From Bacillus timonensis (lineage in GTDB: Bacteria > Bacillota > Bacilli > Bacillales > Bacillaceae_L), in the NCBI RefSeq assembly GCF_000285535.1, contig NZ_HE610986.1:955915-1019914 (forward strand): a DNA stretch of 64,000 nucleotides, given 5' to 3'. This document shows positions 1-9,882 of this stretch, piece after piece. How positions within the stretch are numbered: the stretch's first letter is position 1; each line of letters starts with the position of its first letter. Position numbers and translations under genes: made by a program. The notes under the pieces are model-generated. The model saw only the letters and a program-made list of their open reading frames with translations, was not told the DNA's origin and did not search any database.

Positions 1-402
1 GCGTCGATATCCGCAGATTTGCGTCAACTCCCACCATTTTTGCGTCACACACCAAGGATTTGCGTCATTTTCCCGATTTTTGCGTCAATATCCGCAGTTT
101 TGCGTCAACTCCCTGATTTTTGCGTCGCACACCAAGGTTTTGCGTCTCTTTCCCGATATTTGCGTCAATATCCGCGGATTTGCGTCAACTCCCACATTTT
201 TGCGTCACACACCAAGGATTTGCGTCTCTTTCCCGATTTTTGCGTCGATATCCGCAGATTTGCGTCAACTCCCACCATTTTTGCGTCACACACCAAGGAT
301 TTGCGTCAACTCCCACATTTTTGCGTCACACACCAAGGATTTGCGTCAACTCCCACATTTTTGCGTCGCACACCAAGGATTTGCGTCAACTCCCACCATT
401 TT
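1..402. repeat. 20-bp tandem array, 20 units of four word types
   Basis: The word GCGTC recurs at 1, 21, 42, 62, 82, 102, 122, 142, 162, 182, 202, 222, 242, 262, 283, 303, 323, 343, 363 and 383, giving twenty units at a 20-bp period with two 21-bp steps. Each unit is a head (TTTGCGTC) plus a tail of about 12 nt. Only four tail types occur: A (ATATCCGCAGA-like), B (AACTCCCACA-like), C (ACACACCAAGGA-like) and D (TCTTTCCCGATT-like). They run ABCD ABCD ABCD ABC BC BC B. Because 20 is not a multiple of three, the array stays open in all three forward frames and gives artefactual repetitive reading frames. It lies 3' of acdA and runs off the left edge. Confidence 0.95.
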
Positions 403-407
403 CCCCT

Positions 408-426
408 GGGACACGGAACCTGTCCC
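408..426. repeat. Short inverted repeat GGGACA...TGTCCC
   Basis: GGGACA (408-413) and TGTCCC (421-426) are separated by 7 nt, just 3' of the acdA stop on the minus strand. There is no T-tract of terminator quality. A related GGGAC/GTCCC-rich word occurs at 26007-26042, so this looks like a dispersed intergenic word. Confidence 0.5.
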
Positions 427-438
427 CATGTCCCACCT

Positions 439-1572
439 TTACAAGTGCTTGCTAACAACAATTCGCTGGATCTCGCTGGTGCCTTCATATATCTCGGTTA
501 TTTTTGCATCCCGGAAAAATCGTTCAACTGGATAGTCCTTTGTATAGCCATAGCCCCCATAAACTTGAATGGCTTCTGTTGCAACTTCCATTGCGGTTTT
601 AGATGCAAACAGCTTTGCCATCGATGACTCCTTCACACAAGGCAAACCGTTCTCGCGTAAAAAAGCAGCTCGATAGACTAGTAGTCTTGCAGCTTCCACA
701 TTTGTCGCCATATCAGCTAGCTTAAAGCCAACACCTTGCAAGGAGGCAATTGGTTTGCCAAATTGATAGCGTCCCTTCGCATACTCCACCGCATGCTCAA
801 GAGCAGCTTCTGCAATTCCTAGTGCCTGAGCAGCAATCCCAATGCGGCCAACAGTTAGATTGGCCATTGCAACCTTAAAGCCATCACCCTCGACACCCAG
901 TATATTTTCAGCTGGCACCTTTACATCCTCGAGTGTGATTTGAAGGGTTCTTGATCCCAAAAGCCCCATTTTATGCTCATCTTTTCCGAACACAAAGCCC
1001 GGTGTATTTTTTTCAACAATAAATGCCGTGATTCCCTTACTACCAGCTTCGTTAGGATTCGTACGTGCAAAAACAATGTATACATCTGCTTCCCCACCAT
1101 TTGTGACGAAAACCTTTGAACCATTTAATACATAATGGTCACCTTGCTTAACCGCTCTTGTTTTTAAACTTGCTGCATCTGAGCCAGCGCTCGGTTCCGT
1201 GAGACAAAAAGCCCCAAGGAATTCCCCACTTGCTAGTTTCGGAATATATTTTTGTTTTTGCTCCTCTGTTCCAAAATAAAGAATTGGATTCGTACCAACA
1301 GAGGTATGAACGGATAAAATAACCCCGATGGTTGCGCTCACCTTTGAGAGCTCATTGATTGCAATAATGTAGGACGTAAAATCCATTCCGGCTCCACCGT
1401 ATTCTTCCGGAATCGTAATCCCCATTAATCCTAGTGAAGCCATCTTCGAAAGAATTTCTCTTGGAAATTCCCCATTCTCCATACGCTCGACAAATGGTGC
1501 GATTTCTTCTTTTGCAAAATCACGAACCATTTTCCGCATCATTTCTTGTTCTTCTGTAAAATGAAAATTCAT
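439..1572 (-). CDS. acdA: Acyl-CoA dehydrogenase AcdA
   Basis: FAD-dependent acyl-CoA dehydrogenase (377 aa) that makes the trans-2,3 double bond in the first step of fatty-acid beta-oxidation in the cytoplasm. It has the complete family layout: N-terminal helical domain, the [11 protein letters not shown] flavin/substrate signature (about residues 118-128) and the catalytic glutamate in IYEGTSEIQ (Glu363). The ATG at 1572 was chosen because GGAGGG lies 7 nt upstream and the product begins MNFHFTEEQ as in the family; a longer frame to 1629 has no such site. It is the last gene of fadF-thiolase-hydroxyacyl-CoA dehydrogenase-acdA. In B. subtilis acdA also follows fadF (with rpoE next), so the assignment rests on both sequence and synteny. 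It is probably under the FadR operator upstream of fadF. Confidence 0.93.
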   Translation of the reverse strand: MNFHFTEEQEMMRKMVRDFAKEEIAPFVERMENGEFPREILSKMASLGLMGITIPEEYGGAGMDFTSYIIAINELSKVSATIGVILSVHTSVGTNPILYFGTEEQKQKYIPKLASGEFLGAFCLTEPSAGSDAASLKTRAVKQGDHYVLNGSKVFVTNGGEADVYIVFARTNPNEAGSKGITAFIVEKNTPGFVFGKDEHKMGLLGSRTLQITLEDVKVPAENILGVEGDGFKVAMANLTVGRIGIAAQALGIAEAALEHAVEYAKGRYQFGKPIASLQGVGFKLADMATNVEAARLLVYRAAFLRENGLPCVKESSMAKLFASKTAMEVATEAIQVYGGYGYTKDYPVERFFRDAKITEIYEGTSEIQRIVVSKHL

Positions 1573-1641
1573 GCTGTTTCCCTCCAGTGTGGGATCTTGG
1601 TGCTGTGGGTTATCTGTAAAAATTGTCAAGAAATCTCACCC

Positions 1642-2496
1642 CTATCCTTCGTACGTGTAGAAACCTCGACCCGATTTTTTTCCTAACCAACCAGCTTTTA
1701 CGTATTTTCTGAGCAGTGGACATGGTCTGTACTTGTCATCACCAAATCCATCGTGCAGGGTTTCCATAATATAAAGACATGTATCAAGTCCGATAAAATC
1801 AGCCAGTGTCAGTGGTCCCATCGGATGATTCATTCCAAGCTTCATGACTTCATCGATTGCTTCTTTTGTGGCAACACCTTCATAAAGGGTATAAATTGCT
1901 TCGTTAATCATTGGCATTAAAATACGGTTTGACACAAATCCTGGGAAGTCATTCACTTCAACCGGAACTTTGTTTAACGTTTTGGTCATGTCTTCAATGA
2001 CTTGATAGACTTCATCGGCTGTTGCTAAGCCCCGGATTATTTCAACTAATTTCATTACTGGTACTGGATTCATAAAGTGCATACCAATTACTTTTTCTGG
2101 GCGTTTCGTTGCCGCAGCAATTTCTGTAATTGGAAGAGAGGAAGTATTTGTCGCTAAAATAGCGTTCTGAGGTGCGATTTCATCTAGTTGAGAGAACAGC
2201 TTTGTTTTCACATCCATATTTTCAATGGCGGCTTCGATGACAAGGTCGACATCACTTGCATTTTGTAGATCAAGTGATGGAGTGAGCCTTTCTAAAGTAG
2301 CTGCCTTCTCTTCTTCACTCATCCGACCTTTAACTACTTGGCGAGTAAGGTTTTTCGTAATCGTTCCAAACCCACGGTCTAGATAATCCTGCTTCAAATC
2401 ATGGAGCTTCACATCATACCCTGCCATTGCACAAACCTGTGCAATTCCAGAGCCCATCTGCCCCGCACCAATTACCATCACTTTTTGAACCTTCAT
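1642..2496 (-). CDS. 3-hydroxyacyl-CoA (3-hydroxybutyryl-CoA) dehydrogenase
   Basis: NAD-dependent oxidation of L-3-hydroxyacyl-CoA to 3-ketoacyl-CoA, as in B. subtilis MmgB (284 aa, full length for the short single-function type). The Rossmann loop [10 protein letters not shown] starts at residue 8. The catalytic dyad is His140 in GMHFMNPVP and Glu152 in KLVEII. The C-terminal domain carries the [11 protein letters not shown] and [12 protein letters not shown] segments. An ATG at 2496 and a TTG at 2499 share one AGGAGG site; the ATG has the better spacing. It lies 69 bp upstream of acdA and is presumably in the same transcript. No enoyl-CoA hydratase is encoded here, so the cassette covers three of the four beta-oxidation reactions. 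Confidence 0.92.
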   Translation of the reverse strand: MKVQKVMVIGAGQMGSGIAQVCAMAGYDVKLHDLKQDYLDRGFGTITKNLTRQVVKGRMSEEEKAATLERLTPSLDLQNASDVDLVIEAAIENMDVKTKLFSQLDEIAPQNAILATNTSSLPITEIAAATKRPEKVIGMHFMNPVPVMKLVEIIRGLATADEVYQVIEDMTKTLNKVPVEVNDFPGFVSNRILMPMINEAIYTLYEGVATKEAIDEVMKLGMNHPMGPLTLADFIGLDTCLYIMETLHDGFGDDKYRPCPLLRKYVKAGWLGKKSGRGFYTYEG

Positions 2497-2499
2497 CAA

Positions 2500-2808
2500 A
2501 CATACCTCCTAATTTGAAATGTGCAGGCGCCCTTTAAGTGGAACATCGACTAACTACTGCCACGTCCTGTGGCAAACATCGGTGTCAGCACTTCCTCGAA
2601 AATGCCTTGCATTTTCTTCGTGCGATGATTATGCTCCCGAAGCCTTTCTTGTCCTGTGCAAGTCCGACAAGCACAAGACATGCCGGCTAGAAGGTTGCTC
2701 TTTGACCTTCATGACGGAATGAATTGTGACTTCGAGGGGCTGGGTGCCCATAGCTAGACACTGAAATCTACATACAGATTTAATTACGTTCTTACCTGTT
2801 ACATAGTC
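2500..2808. repeat. Intergenic repeat related to the 17.5-kb element
   Basis: This 309-bp gap between the thiolase and dehydrogenase genes holds no credible gene. An open frame at 2519-2722 is cysteine-rich, lacks a ribosome binding site and resembles no family. The segment 2592-2637, read in reverse complement, matches 17711-17748: both carry CATCGCACGAAG, then GAAAA/TTTTC-type sequence, then GAGGAA. The gap therefore contains at least one module of a dispersed repeat family, inserted within the fatty-acid operon. Confidence 0.55.
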
Positions 2809-3987
2809 TTAAACTTCCACCATGATTGCGTCGCCTTGGCCTCCACCACTACAGATGGCTGCAACACCAATGCCACCGCCACGGCGTTTTAATTCATGAA
2901 TAAGTGTAATAATGATTCTTGCCCCACTTGCTCCAATTGGATGGCCAAGTGCTACCGCTCCACCGTTAACATTGACTTTTTCAGGGTCAAGATTTGCAAT
3001 TTTTCCACTTGTTAACGCGACTGCTGCAAAAGCCTCATTGATCTCAAACAAATCAATTTCGTCGACTGTTTTACCTGTTTTCTTTAATAATTCGTTAATG
3101 ACGAGTCCTGGCGTTTTCGGGAAATCCTTCGCTTCAACAGAAATGGCTGCATGGGCTACTATTGCCGCAAGAGGCTCTTTCCCTTCTTGCTTTGCTCTTT
3201 CCTCACTCATGAGAACTAAAGCTGCAGCTCCGTCATTGACACCAGGTGCATTTCCAGCCGTGATTGTACCGTTTGCACCAAACACAGACTTAAGCTGTGC
3301 TAGCTTTTCAATCGTTGTGTCTGCTCGAGGCGCTTCATCTTGATCCACAACTGTAACCGCGCCTTTTCGCCCTTTCACTTCTACAGCAACGATTTCCTCA
3401 GCAAACTTACCTGACTCAATTGCCGCAATCGCACGTCTATGACTGCGGAGAGCCCACTCGTCTTGTTCTTCCCGTGAAATATTGAGTTCTGTTGCTACCT
3501 CATTTCCATACGTGCCCATATGAACATCTTGGAAGCTACACGTTAGGCCATCGTGAACCATTAGGTCCTTTATACTTGCATCCCCCATACGTAACCCGAA
3601 GCGTGCTTTTGGTAAAAAGTAAGGGGCATTGCTCATTGATTCCATACCGCCCGCAACGATTACTTCTTCATCACCGGCACGTATGATTTGGTCGGCAAGT
3701 GTGACACTGCGAAGCCCTGATGCACATACTTTGTTGATGGTTTCTGTTTTTACTTTCCATGGAATTCCTGCGTTTCTTGCTGCCTGTCGGGAAGGAATTT
3801 GGCCTTGGCCACCTTGTAAAACCGTTCCAAAAATGACTTCATCCACCTTTTCCCCTTCAATGCCTGCGCGCTGTAATGCCTCTTTGATGGCAATGCCACC
3901 AAGCACAGATGCCGTTAATGAACTAAGACTCCCTCCTAATTTTCCAAATGGAGTACGAACACCACTAACAATAACTGTTTTCCCCAT
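2809..3987 (-). CDS. Acetyl-CoA C-acetyltransferase (thiolase)
   Basis: Thiolase II family enzyme (392 aa, typical length) that cleaves 3-ketoacyl-CoA to acetyl-CoA and a shortened acyl-CoA, or condenses two acetyl-CoA. All active-site elements are present: nucleophile Cys88 ([10 protein letters not shown]), His349 ([10 protein letters not shown]) and Cys379 ([10 protein letters not shown]). The start at 3987 follows AAGGAGG with 7-nt spacing and gives [15 protein letters not shown]. The longer frame to 4095 is an unsupported extension. It follows fadF after a 209-bp gap and precedes the 3-hydroxyacyl-CoA dehydrogenase. The position argues for a degradative role, though sequence alone does not separate biosynthetic from degradative thiolases. 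Confidence 0.93.
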   Translation of the reverse strand: MGKTVIVSGVRTPFGKLGGSLSSLTASVLGGIAIKEALQRAGIEGEKVDEVIFGTVLQGGQGQIPSRQAARNAGIPWKVKTETINKVCASGLRSVTLADQIIRAGDEEVIVAGGMESMSNAPYFLPKARFGLRMGDASIKDLMVHDGLTCSFQDVHMGTYGNEVATELNISREEQDEWALRSHRRAIAAIESGKFAEEIVAVEVKGRKGAVTVVDQDEAPRADTTIEKLAQLKSVFGANGTITAGNAPGVNDGAAALVLMSEERAKQEGKEPLAAIVAHAAISVEAKDFPKTPGLVINELLKKTGKTVDEIDLFEINEAFAAVALTSGKIANLDPEKVNVNGGAVALGHPIGASGARIIITLIHELKRRGGGIGVAAICSGGGQGDAIMVEV

Positions 3988-4196
3988 GCTCCAACCTCCT
4001 TGATTTTTAAAAAAATTCAACTCGTACAGTAACCGCTTACATTTATTTCTGACTGAACGCTCGCTCGGAACTTTCTGAAAGAAGGAGGCGTACAATGTAC
4101 ACCTCTCTTATCTGTTATTCTATTACAAGTAGATTGAATGTTTCCTATATTCCTATTTTACAACATAGTATATGGAAAATAAATTATAGATTACCA

Positions 4197-6317
4197 TTAA
4201 GATGCAATTTGTTTTTGATCTCCAACTACGGATTTTTCAAGGATTTCGGCGATATCATATGTGCCGATTTGGTCTTCGACTTCCTTCGCCTTTGTTCCAT
4301 CACTTAACATTGTTAAGCAATACGGACAACCAGAACCAATTGTGGTTGGGTTAACAGCAATCGCTTGTTCTGTTCTTGCCACATTAATACGAGTTCCTGT
4401 ATCTTCTTCCATCCACATTAGACCGCCTCCAGCCCCACAGCACATTCCTTTTTCACGGTTACGTTCCATTTCAACGAGCTGCACCCCTGGAATTTGTTTT
4501 AAGATTTCACGAGGTGGATCATACACTTCATTGTAACGTCCTAAATAACAGGAATCATGCCATGTAATCACTTCATTTACTGCATGTTTAGGGACCAATT
4601 TACCTTGTTTTACAAGGTCATACAAAACTTCCGTATGGTGGAATACCTCAACACCTTCAAGGCCCATGTCCGGATATTCGTTTTTGAAAATATTGTATGC
4701 ATGTGGGTCGATTGTGACAATCTTTTTCGCTTCCGCCTTTTCAAACTCTGCAATATTATTTGTCGCAAGCTCTTGGAATAAGAATTCATTTCCTAGTCGG
4801 CGTGGTGTGTCACCAGAGTTTTTCTCCTTGTTTCCTAAAATTGCGAATTTCACGCCTGCTTCGTTCATCAGTTTCGCAAATGAGAGGGCGATTTTTTGGC
4901 TTCGGTTATCAAACGCACCCATTGAACCAACCCAGAATAAGTATTCGAACTCTTCACCTGCTTTTTTCATTTCTTTTACAGTTGGCACATGAACATCTTC
5001 ACGAACCTCACGCCAGTTTTCTTTTTCCTTACGGTTAAGTCCCCATGGATTTCCTTGACGTTCAATATTTGTCATCGCTCGCTGTGCATCGGCATCCATT
5101 TTTCCTTCTGTAAGGACGAGGTAACGTCGTAAATCAATAATTTTATCAACATGCTCATTCATAACTGGGCATTGATCCTCACAGTTACGGCAAGTTGTAC
5201 ATGCCCAAATTTCTTCTTCTGTGATAACATCCCCAATTAAGCTTGGGCTGTACGCTAACTCAGCAGTTGCTGCTGTTTCATTTGCACCCTGACTAGCTGA
5301 TGCAAGTGCTAACTGATTACCTTTTGTATGATTAAAAGCAACAGCCGGAACCCAAGGCACACGTGAAGTTACTACTGCACCAGTTTCCGTTAAGTGGTCA
5401 CGTAATTTTACGATCAAATCCATTGGCGACAACATTTTACCAGTGCCTGTTGCCGGACACATATTTGTACACCGTCCACATTCCACACATGCATAAAGGT
5501 CAATTAATTGTGTTTGTTTGAAGTCTTCAATTTTGCCAACTCCAAATGTTTCTTGTGTCTCATCTTCAAAATCAATTTTTTCAAGCTTTCCAGGGCTTGT
5601 TTGTCTGCTTAAATACACATTCGCTGGACCTGCAATTAAATGCGCGTGCTTTGATTGCGGCACATAGACTAAGAAGCTTAATAGGAAGAGCAAATGAATC
5701 CACCACGCGACATAAAAAATCGCAATCGCAGCAGTTTCATTAAGTCCATCTAACGCAAACGATATCAAGGATGCAATCGGCTCACTCCATGATGGGTCAT
5801 GACCATGCCAAACAATCCCAGCTCCATTTCCAAGTAAAACGGAAAGCATCAACCCACCGATGAATAATAAAACAAGTCCTGATTTAAAACCTCTTTTAAG
5901 ACGTACAAGCTTTTCAACATAGCGGCGGTGGAAAGCCCACACGACTGCTACTAAAATCATAAACGTGACAATTTCTTGGAAAAAGGTAAAGCCTGAATAT
6001 AATGGCCCAAGTGGAAGATGGGAGCCTGGCTTCAAGCCCTTCCAAATAAAATCAATTGCACCGAATTGAACAAGAAGAAACCCATAGAAGAACATAACGT
6101 GGATGGCACCACTCTTTTTATCCTTTAAAAGCTTTTTCTGTCCAAATACATTGATCCAAATTCGCTCAAGACGTTCTTTTACTTTCCCATCAAATTCGAC
6201 CTTTTTGCCAAGCTTGATATACGCAATTCTTGTCTTAATGAGATAAACAAAAAGATAAATTGCGTAAGCGGTTACAATTAAAAATGCAAGAAGGTTAACA
6301 AATAAAAGGATATTCAT
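4197..6317 (-). CDS. fadF: FadF: membrane iron-sulfur oxidoreductase of fatty-acid oxidation
   Basis: Full-length homologue (706 aa) of B. subtilis FadF/YwjF. The N-terminal 220 residues hold about five to six membrane segments (near 1-27, 74-95, 113-130, 145-165, 183-219). Two 4Fe-4S ferredoxin-type clusters follow: Cys277/280/283/287 and Cys373/376/379/383. The C-terminal half carries two cysteine-rich CCG-type domains (HDSCYLGR with CCGAGGG, and GSGCPYCL) like those of heterodisulfide reductase subunit B. The inferred role is passing electrons from acyl-CoA dehydrogenation to the respiratory chain. It is the promoter-proximal gene of the fad operon. Confidence 0.92.
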   Translation of the reverse strand: MNILLFVNLLAFLIVTAYAIYLFVYLIKTRIAYIKLGKKVEFDGKVKERLERIWINVFGQKKLLKDKKSGAIHVMFFYGFLLVQFGAIDFIWKGLKPGSHLPLGPLYSGFTFFQEIVTFMILVAVVWAFHRRYVEKLVRLKRGFKSGLVLLFIGGLMLSVLLGNGAGIVWHGHDPSWSEPIASLISFALDGLNETAAIAIFYVAWWIHLLFLLSFLVYVPQSKHAHLIAGPANVYLSRQTSPGKLEKIDFEDETQETFGVGKIEDFKQTQLIDLYACVECGRCTNMCPATGTGKMLSPMDLIVKLRDHLTETGAVVTSRVPWVPAVAFNHTKGNQLALASASQGANETAATAELAYSPSLIGDVITEEEIWACTTCRNCEDQCPVMNEHVDKIIDLRRYLVLTEGKMDADAQRAMTNIERQGNPWGLNRKEKENWREVREDVHVPTVKEMKKAGEEFEYLFWVGSMGAFDNRSQKIALSFAKLMNEAGVKFAILGNKEKNSGDTPRRLGNEFLFQELATNNIAEFEKAEAKKIVTIDPHAYNIFKNEYPDMGLEGVEVFHHTEVLYDLVKQGKLVPKHAVNEVITWHDSCYLGRYNEVYDPPREILKQIPGVQLVEMERNREKGMCCGAGGGLMWMEEDTGTRINVARTEQAIAVNPTTIGSGCPYCLTMLSDGTKAKEVEDQIGTYDIAEILEKSVVGDQKQIAS

Positions 6318-6396
6318 GGTTTAGCTCCTTTCTTACTAATTCCAGGCCTTATTGCCTGAATGAAGTTTATTTTCTGACTATATATCTCATACCTCC

Positions 6397-6424
6397 ATTA
6401 TATAATGAATGAGCATTCAGTCAA
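6397..6424 (-). promoter_or_regulatory. fadF promoter (sigma-A type)
   Basis: On the minus strand TTGACT (6419-6424) and TATAAT (6397-6402) are separated by 16 bp, about 80 bp upstream of the fadF ATG. Both boxes are near consensus. The FadR-like operator overlaps the -35 box and the spacer. Confidence 0.75.
6406..6423. promoter_or_regulatory. FadR-type operator
   Basis: TGAATGAGCATTCAGTCA fits the Bacillus FadR pattern TGAATGA-N4-TCATTCA with one mismatch in the right half (TCAGTCA). It lies within the -35/-10 interval of the fadF promoter, where binding would block RNA polymerase. In B. subtilis, FadR is a TetR-family repressor released by long-chain acyl-CoA. That mechanism is inferred here from site and context. 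Confidence 0.75.
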
Positions 6425-6505
6425 CATATTTTATTATGAAATCTCAAATAAACATTCTTACTTTCGTGTAAACTAAGAAAACGCTTATCTATAGGAGGGG
6501 TAAAT

Positions 6506-7711
6506 TTGTTCAGAACTATCTTCTGGATTGTCCTTATTATCATTATTCTATTACTGTTACTCCGCCTTGATTACAGCATGGGAAGAAAAAGTCACTTAAA
6601 AAAGCAAGTTGATGAGGCATTCCCATTACGAAACAGTAATATTTCACTTTATGCCACAGGGGATTCACTCTTCTCTGAGCTTTTTACAGACATTCAAAAT
6701 GCAACCGAACACATCCATGTACAGTTTTATATTTTAAAGGACGATGACATCAGCAAGGACTTTGTTTCCCTTTTAAAGAAAAAAGCCGAGCAAGGTGTCA
6801 AAGTGCGTTTGCTTCTAGATTGGGTTGGCGCACACAATGTCACGAAGGAAATGGAAAAGGATTTAACCCGCTCAGGTGTTTCGTTTGCATATAGCAACAA
6901 ACCAAACTTCCCATACTTCTTTTACAAACTCAATGAACGAAACCATCGGAAGATATCCGTAATCGATGGAAAAACGGGGTATATTGGTGGCTTTAATATT
7001 GGAAAAGAATATCTCGGCAAGGACCCGAAATTCGGATTCTGGCGTGATTACCATTTGAAATTAACCGGCGAAGGTGTGGCCGATTTACAAACCCAATTCT
7101 TAGAAGACTGGTATAACTCAACAAAGAAAGCCGTTGAAAACCGCAGTGCCTATTTCCCGCCGCTGCCAAAAGGAAAGTCACAAACAAGGTTCATCGCCAC
7201 AAACGGCGCCTACCTTGAGGACGATTTTGTTAACATGATAAAGCAAGCTGAAAAAGAAATTATTATCGGCTCACCTTATTTTGTGCCGAGCGACCAAATG
7301 AAAGAAGAATTGATCAATGCTTCGAAACGGAATGTGAAGATACGTATCCTTTTACCGAAAAAACCGGATCATCCGCTTGTAAAAGAAGCAGCTATCCCCT
7401 ATATGGACGAGCTCTCAAAGATTGGCATTCAATTTCATATGTATACAAGGGGTTTTTACCACGCAAAAGCGATTTGTATCGATGACAAGCTTTGCGATAT
7501 CGGAACTGCCAATTTTGATAAAAGAAGTCTATATTCAAATTATGAAATTAATTGCTATATTCATGATAAAGATATGATTGAAGAAATTAAAAAAGTGGTC
7601 GAAGAGGATTTCAAGACATCAAATGAACTGACGCGTGAGCGAATTAACGAACTCAAGTCGGAGAAAAAGTTCAAAATCAAAATTGCGACGTGGCTTTCGC
7701 ACTTTTTATAG
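6506..7711 (+). CDS. ywjE: Cardiolipin synthase family protein (YwjE)
   Basis: Phospholipase-D-type cardiolipin synthase (401 aa) that condenses two phosphatidylglycerol molecules at the membrane. One strongly hydrophobic N-terminal anchor (about residues 4-20) precedes two PLD domains. The HKD motifs are His147-Lys149 (NHRKISVIDG) and His319-Lys321-Asp326 (FYHAKAICIDD), each followed by the conserved G/N stretch (GGFNIG, GTANFD). The TTG start has AGGAGGGG 7 nt upstream. It is divergent from fadF, as ywjE and ywjF are neighbours in B. subtilis. It has one N-terminal anchor rather than the two helices of ClsA. The 3' side runs into the 20-bp array and then a terminator at 7926. Confidence 0.9.
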   Translation: MFRTIFWIVLIIIILLLLLRLDYSMGRKSHLKKQVDEAFPLRNSNISLYATGDSLFSELFTDIQNATEHIHVQFYILKDDDISKDFVSLLKKKAEQGVKVRLLLDWVGAHNVTKEMEKDLTRSGVSFAYSNKPNFPYFFYKLNERNHRKISVIDGKTGYIGGFNIGKEYLGKDPKFGFWRDYHLKLTGEGVADLQTQFLEDWYNSTKKAVENRSAYFPPLPKGKSQTRFIATNGAYLEDDFVNMIKQAEKEIIIGSPYFVPSDQMKEELINASKRNVKIRILLPKKPDHPLVKEAAIPYMDELSKIGIQFHMYTRGFYHAKAICIDDKLCDIGTANFDKRSLYSNYEINCYIHDKDMIEEIKKVVEEDFKTSNELTRERINELKSEKKFKIKIATWLSHFL

Positions 7712-7769
7712 GAAACTGGCTTGGAATACTATTTTTAGCAGAAAACAATAGGTGGCTTGGTGGCAGTTT

Positions 7770-7920
7770 ACTATCACTAATTCGGAAATACTGTCTTATC
7801 TGAGATTTACTGTCACTATCTGGATTTTGCTGCCACTAATCATGATTTACTGTCACTAACAAAAATTGACGTCCGCCGGGGAGTAGATTACTGTCACTAT
7901 TCGAAAAATACTGCCAGAAA
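7770..7920. repeat. 20-bp array with ACTGTCACTA head word
   Basis: Heads of the form A/G-CTGTCACTA begin at 7770, 7790, 7809, 7829, 7849, 7890 and 7910, a 20-bp lattice with one slot (about 7869) occupied by an unrelated word. The tails are variable and AT-rich. The array sits in the 3' untranslated region of ywjE, between its stop and the terminator at 7926. The same head word recurs at 28110-28160. Confidence 0.85.
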
Positions 7921-7925
7921 CATAT

Positions 7926-7960
7926 GAGGCACCCACAGAGCATGGGTGCCTCTCTTTTAT
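7926..7960 (+). terminator. Terminator of ywjE
   Basis: A perfect 10-bp stem, GAGGCACCCA (7926-7935) and TGGGTGCCTC (7943-7952), with a 7-nt loop, followed on the plus strand by TCTTTTATTT. Confidence 0.85.
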
Positions 7961-8136
7961 TTCGGTCCAAATTGAATAAGTGGCGCTATCCATTGGAATA
8001 ATTTAAACCCTAAGTAAATCCCAATGATTCCAGTAACCCCTGCAAGCGCTGGAGGTGCCGGAATCGGCAGTTTTAATAAAGCAAATAAAAATCCAACTAC
8101 TAAACCCGTTACAAGGGCCAAAATTACTTCTTTCAT
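7957..8136 (-). CDS. XapX-domain small membrane protein
   Basis: A 59-residue protein with two predicted membrane helices (about 3-22 and 28-50) and a proline-rich turn (KLPIPAPPALAGVTGIIG) typical of the XapX family of small inner-membrane proteins. The family has no established biochemical function. The ATG at 8136 has AAGGGGG upstream; a longer frame to 8160 lacks a good site. It lies 75 bp downstream of argS, beyond the argS terminator, and is convergent with ywjE; its stop is embedded in the tail of the ywjE terminator. Confidence 0.75.
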   Translation of the reverse strand: MKEVILALVTGLVVGFLFALLKLPIPAPPALAGVTGIIGIYLGFKLFQWIAPLIQFGPK

Positions 8137-8168
8137 GTATGTACCCCCTTCGTATCTCATTATTCCCG

Positions 8169-8200
8169 AAAAAAGGCCCTCTACTCAACGTGAGGGCCTT
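8169..8200 (-). terminator. Terminator of argS
   Basis: AAGGCCCTC (8173-8181) pairs with GAGGGCCTT (8192-8200) across a 10-nt loop. Read on the minus strand the stem is followed by a run of T, right after the argS stop. Confidence 0.85.
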
Positions 8201-8211
8201 AAACAAGAAGA

Positions 8212-9882
8212 TTACATCTTTTCAGGTGCAGATACTCCGATTAGTTTTAATGAATTTTGCAGTGTGATTTGAACTGCTTTCATTAGCGCAAGACGCGCTT
8301 TCGTTTTTTCAAGATTATCTTGGTCAAGTACCTTCTCCGCATTATAAAAGCTGTGAAGAGCAGCTGCTAGCTCATTGATGTAATTTGTAATACGATGCGG
8401 AATACGTTTTTCCGCTGCTTCCGTTACAGCTGCAGGGAATTCACCTAACTTTTTCAAAAGATCAATTTCTTTTTCAGAGTTAATATGTTCAAGCGCATAG
8501 TTTCCGTCTAAGGCAATGTTCATCTCGCCGCCAGAACGTAGCATGCTGCAAATACGCGCATGTGCATATTGTGCATAATACACTGGATTTTCATTTGATT
8601 GTGACACAGCTAAATCAAGGTCAAAGTCAAGATGAGTATCTGAACTTCTCATTGCAAAGAAGTAGCGAACGGCATCTAACCCAACCTCTTCAATTAGGTC
8701 ACGCATCGTTACAGCCTTCCCAGTACGCTTACTCATCTTCATTTTTTCACCATTTTTAAAGAGGTGAACAAGCTGAATAATCTCAACTTCTAATGTATCT
8801 TTCTCGTAGCCTAGCGCCTGAATGGCTGCTTTCATACGAGGAATGTATCCGTGATGGTCAGCACCCCACACATTAATTAGCTTTTCAAAACCGCGCTCAA
8901 GCTTGTCCTGATGGTACGCAATATCTGGAGTTAAATACGTATAAGACCCATCATTTTTAATTAAGACACGGTCTTTGTCATCGCCAAATGTTGTTGAACG
9001 GAACCAAGTTGCTCCGTCTTTTTCATAAATATGACCAGCGTCACGAAGCGCATTAAGAGCTCGGTCAATTTTTCCGTTATGATAAAGTGAAGTCTCAGAA
9101 TACCACACATCAAAACGCACTCGATATTCTTCCAAGTCCTTTTGAAGCTTTTCCATTTCATATTTCAAACCATATTCACGGAAAAAGTCAAAGCGTTCCT
9201 TTTCATCCACATTTACATATTTATCGCCAAACTCTTCAGCTAATTGCTTTCCAATACCCACGATATCTTGGCCATGGTAGCCGTCCTCAGGCATTTCGGC
9301 ATCCTTGCCAAGGGCTTGCATATAACGTGCTTCAACCGATTTCGCTAGGTTGTTAATTTGGTTTCCAGCATCATTGATATAATACTCACGAGACACATCA
9401 TATCCCGCTTTGTCTAAAATATTACTTAAAGAATCACCAACCGCAGCGCCACGAGCATGTCCAAGATGTAGATCACCTGTTGGATTTGCAGAAACAAACT
9501 CCACCTGAACCTTTTGGTTGTTACCAACAGTTGTTTCTCCGTACGCCTCACCTGCTGATAAAATCGCTGGAATTAAATCCGTTAAATACGAATTGTTCAT
9601 GTAAAAATTGATAAACCCTGGGCCCGCGATTTCAATTTTTTCAATGGACGCTTTTGACTTATCAAAATTAGCAACAATGTCTTCGGCAATCATACGTGGT
9701 GCTTTTTTTGCCACACGAGCTAGCTGCATCGCCATGTTTGTCGCATAGTCCCCGTGCGCCTTTTCCTTTGGCAACTCCAATACAACTTCAGGAATTTGCT
9801 CCTCTGTAGCTAGTCCAGCTTTTAACACCGCATCTTTAATTTCCGTTTTTAAACGTTCTTTTACTTGATCAACAACATTCAT
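8212..9882 (-). CDS. argS: Arginyl-tRNA synthetase
   Basis: Class I aminoacyl-tRNA synthetase (556 aa, the usual Bacillus length) that charges tRNA-Arg. It has the N-terminal tRNA-binding domain (about 1-110), the HIGH-type motif HLGH at 139-142 within [12 protein letters not shown], the KMSKR loop ([14 protein letters not shown], about 375) and the helical anticodon-binding domain at the C-terminus. The ATG at 9882 directly follows the upstream stop codon and has AAGGAG upstream, so it is translationally linked to ywiB. No T-box leader is visible. Confidence 0.97.
   Translation of the reverse strand: MNVVDQVKERLKTEIKDAVLKAGLATEEQIPEVVLELPKEKAHGDYATNMAMQLARVAKKAPRMIAEDIVANFDKSKASIEKIEIAGPGFINFYMNNSYLTDLIPAILSAGEAYGETTVGNNQKVQVEFVSANPTGDLHLGHARGAAVGDSLSNILDKAGYDVSREYYINDAGNQINNLAKSVEARYMQALGKDAEMPEDGYHGQDIVGIGKQLAEEFGDKYVNVDEKERFDFFREYGLKYEMEKLQKDLEEYRVRFDVWYSETSLYHNGKIDRALNALRDAGHIYEKDGATWFRSTTFGDDKDRVLIKNDGSYTYLTPDIAYHQDKLERGFEKLINVWGADHHGYIPRMKAAIQALGYEKDTLEVEIIQLVHLFKNGEKMKMSKRTGKAVTMRDLIEEVGLDAVRYFFAMRSSDTHLDFDLDLAVSQSNENPVYYAQYAHARICSMLRSGGEMNIALDGNYALEHINSEKEIDLLKKLGEFPAAVTEAAEKRIPHRITNYINELAAALHSFYNAEKVLDQDNLEKTKARLALMKAVQITLQNSLKLIGVSAPEKM

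Noticed and set aside
1-402. CRISPR array
   Set aside because: Units are 20 bp with an 8-bp head and only four recurring tails; there is no 24-40 bp repeat with unique spacers, and no cas genes.
19-627. Long open frames with repeated F-A-S/L-R-x-x-P-R-I-C-V peptides
   Set aside because: Produced by the 20-bp array, which stays open in all three forward frames; no ribosome binding site, and the frames run antisense into acdA.
2519-2722. 67-codon cysteine-rich frame
   Set aside because: Lies in an intergenic repeat module, no ribosome binding site, no family resemblance.
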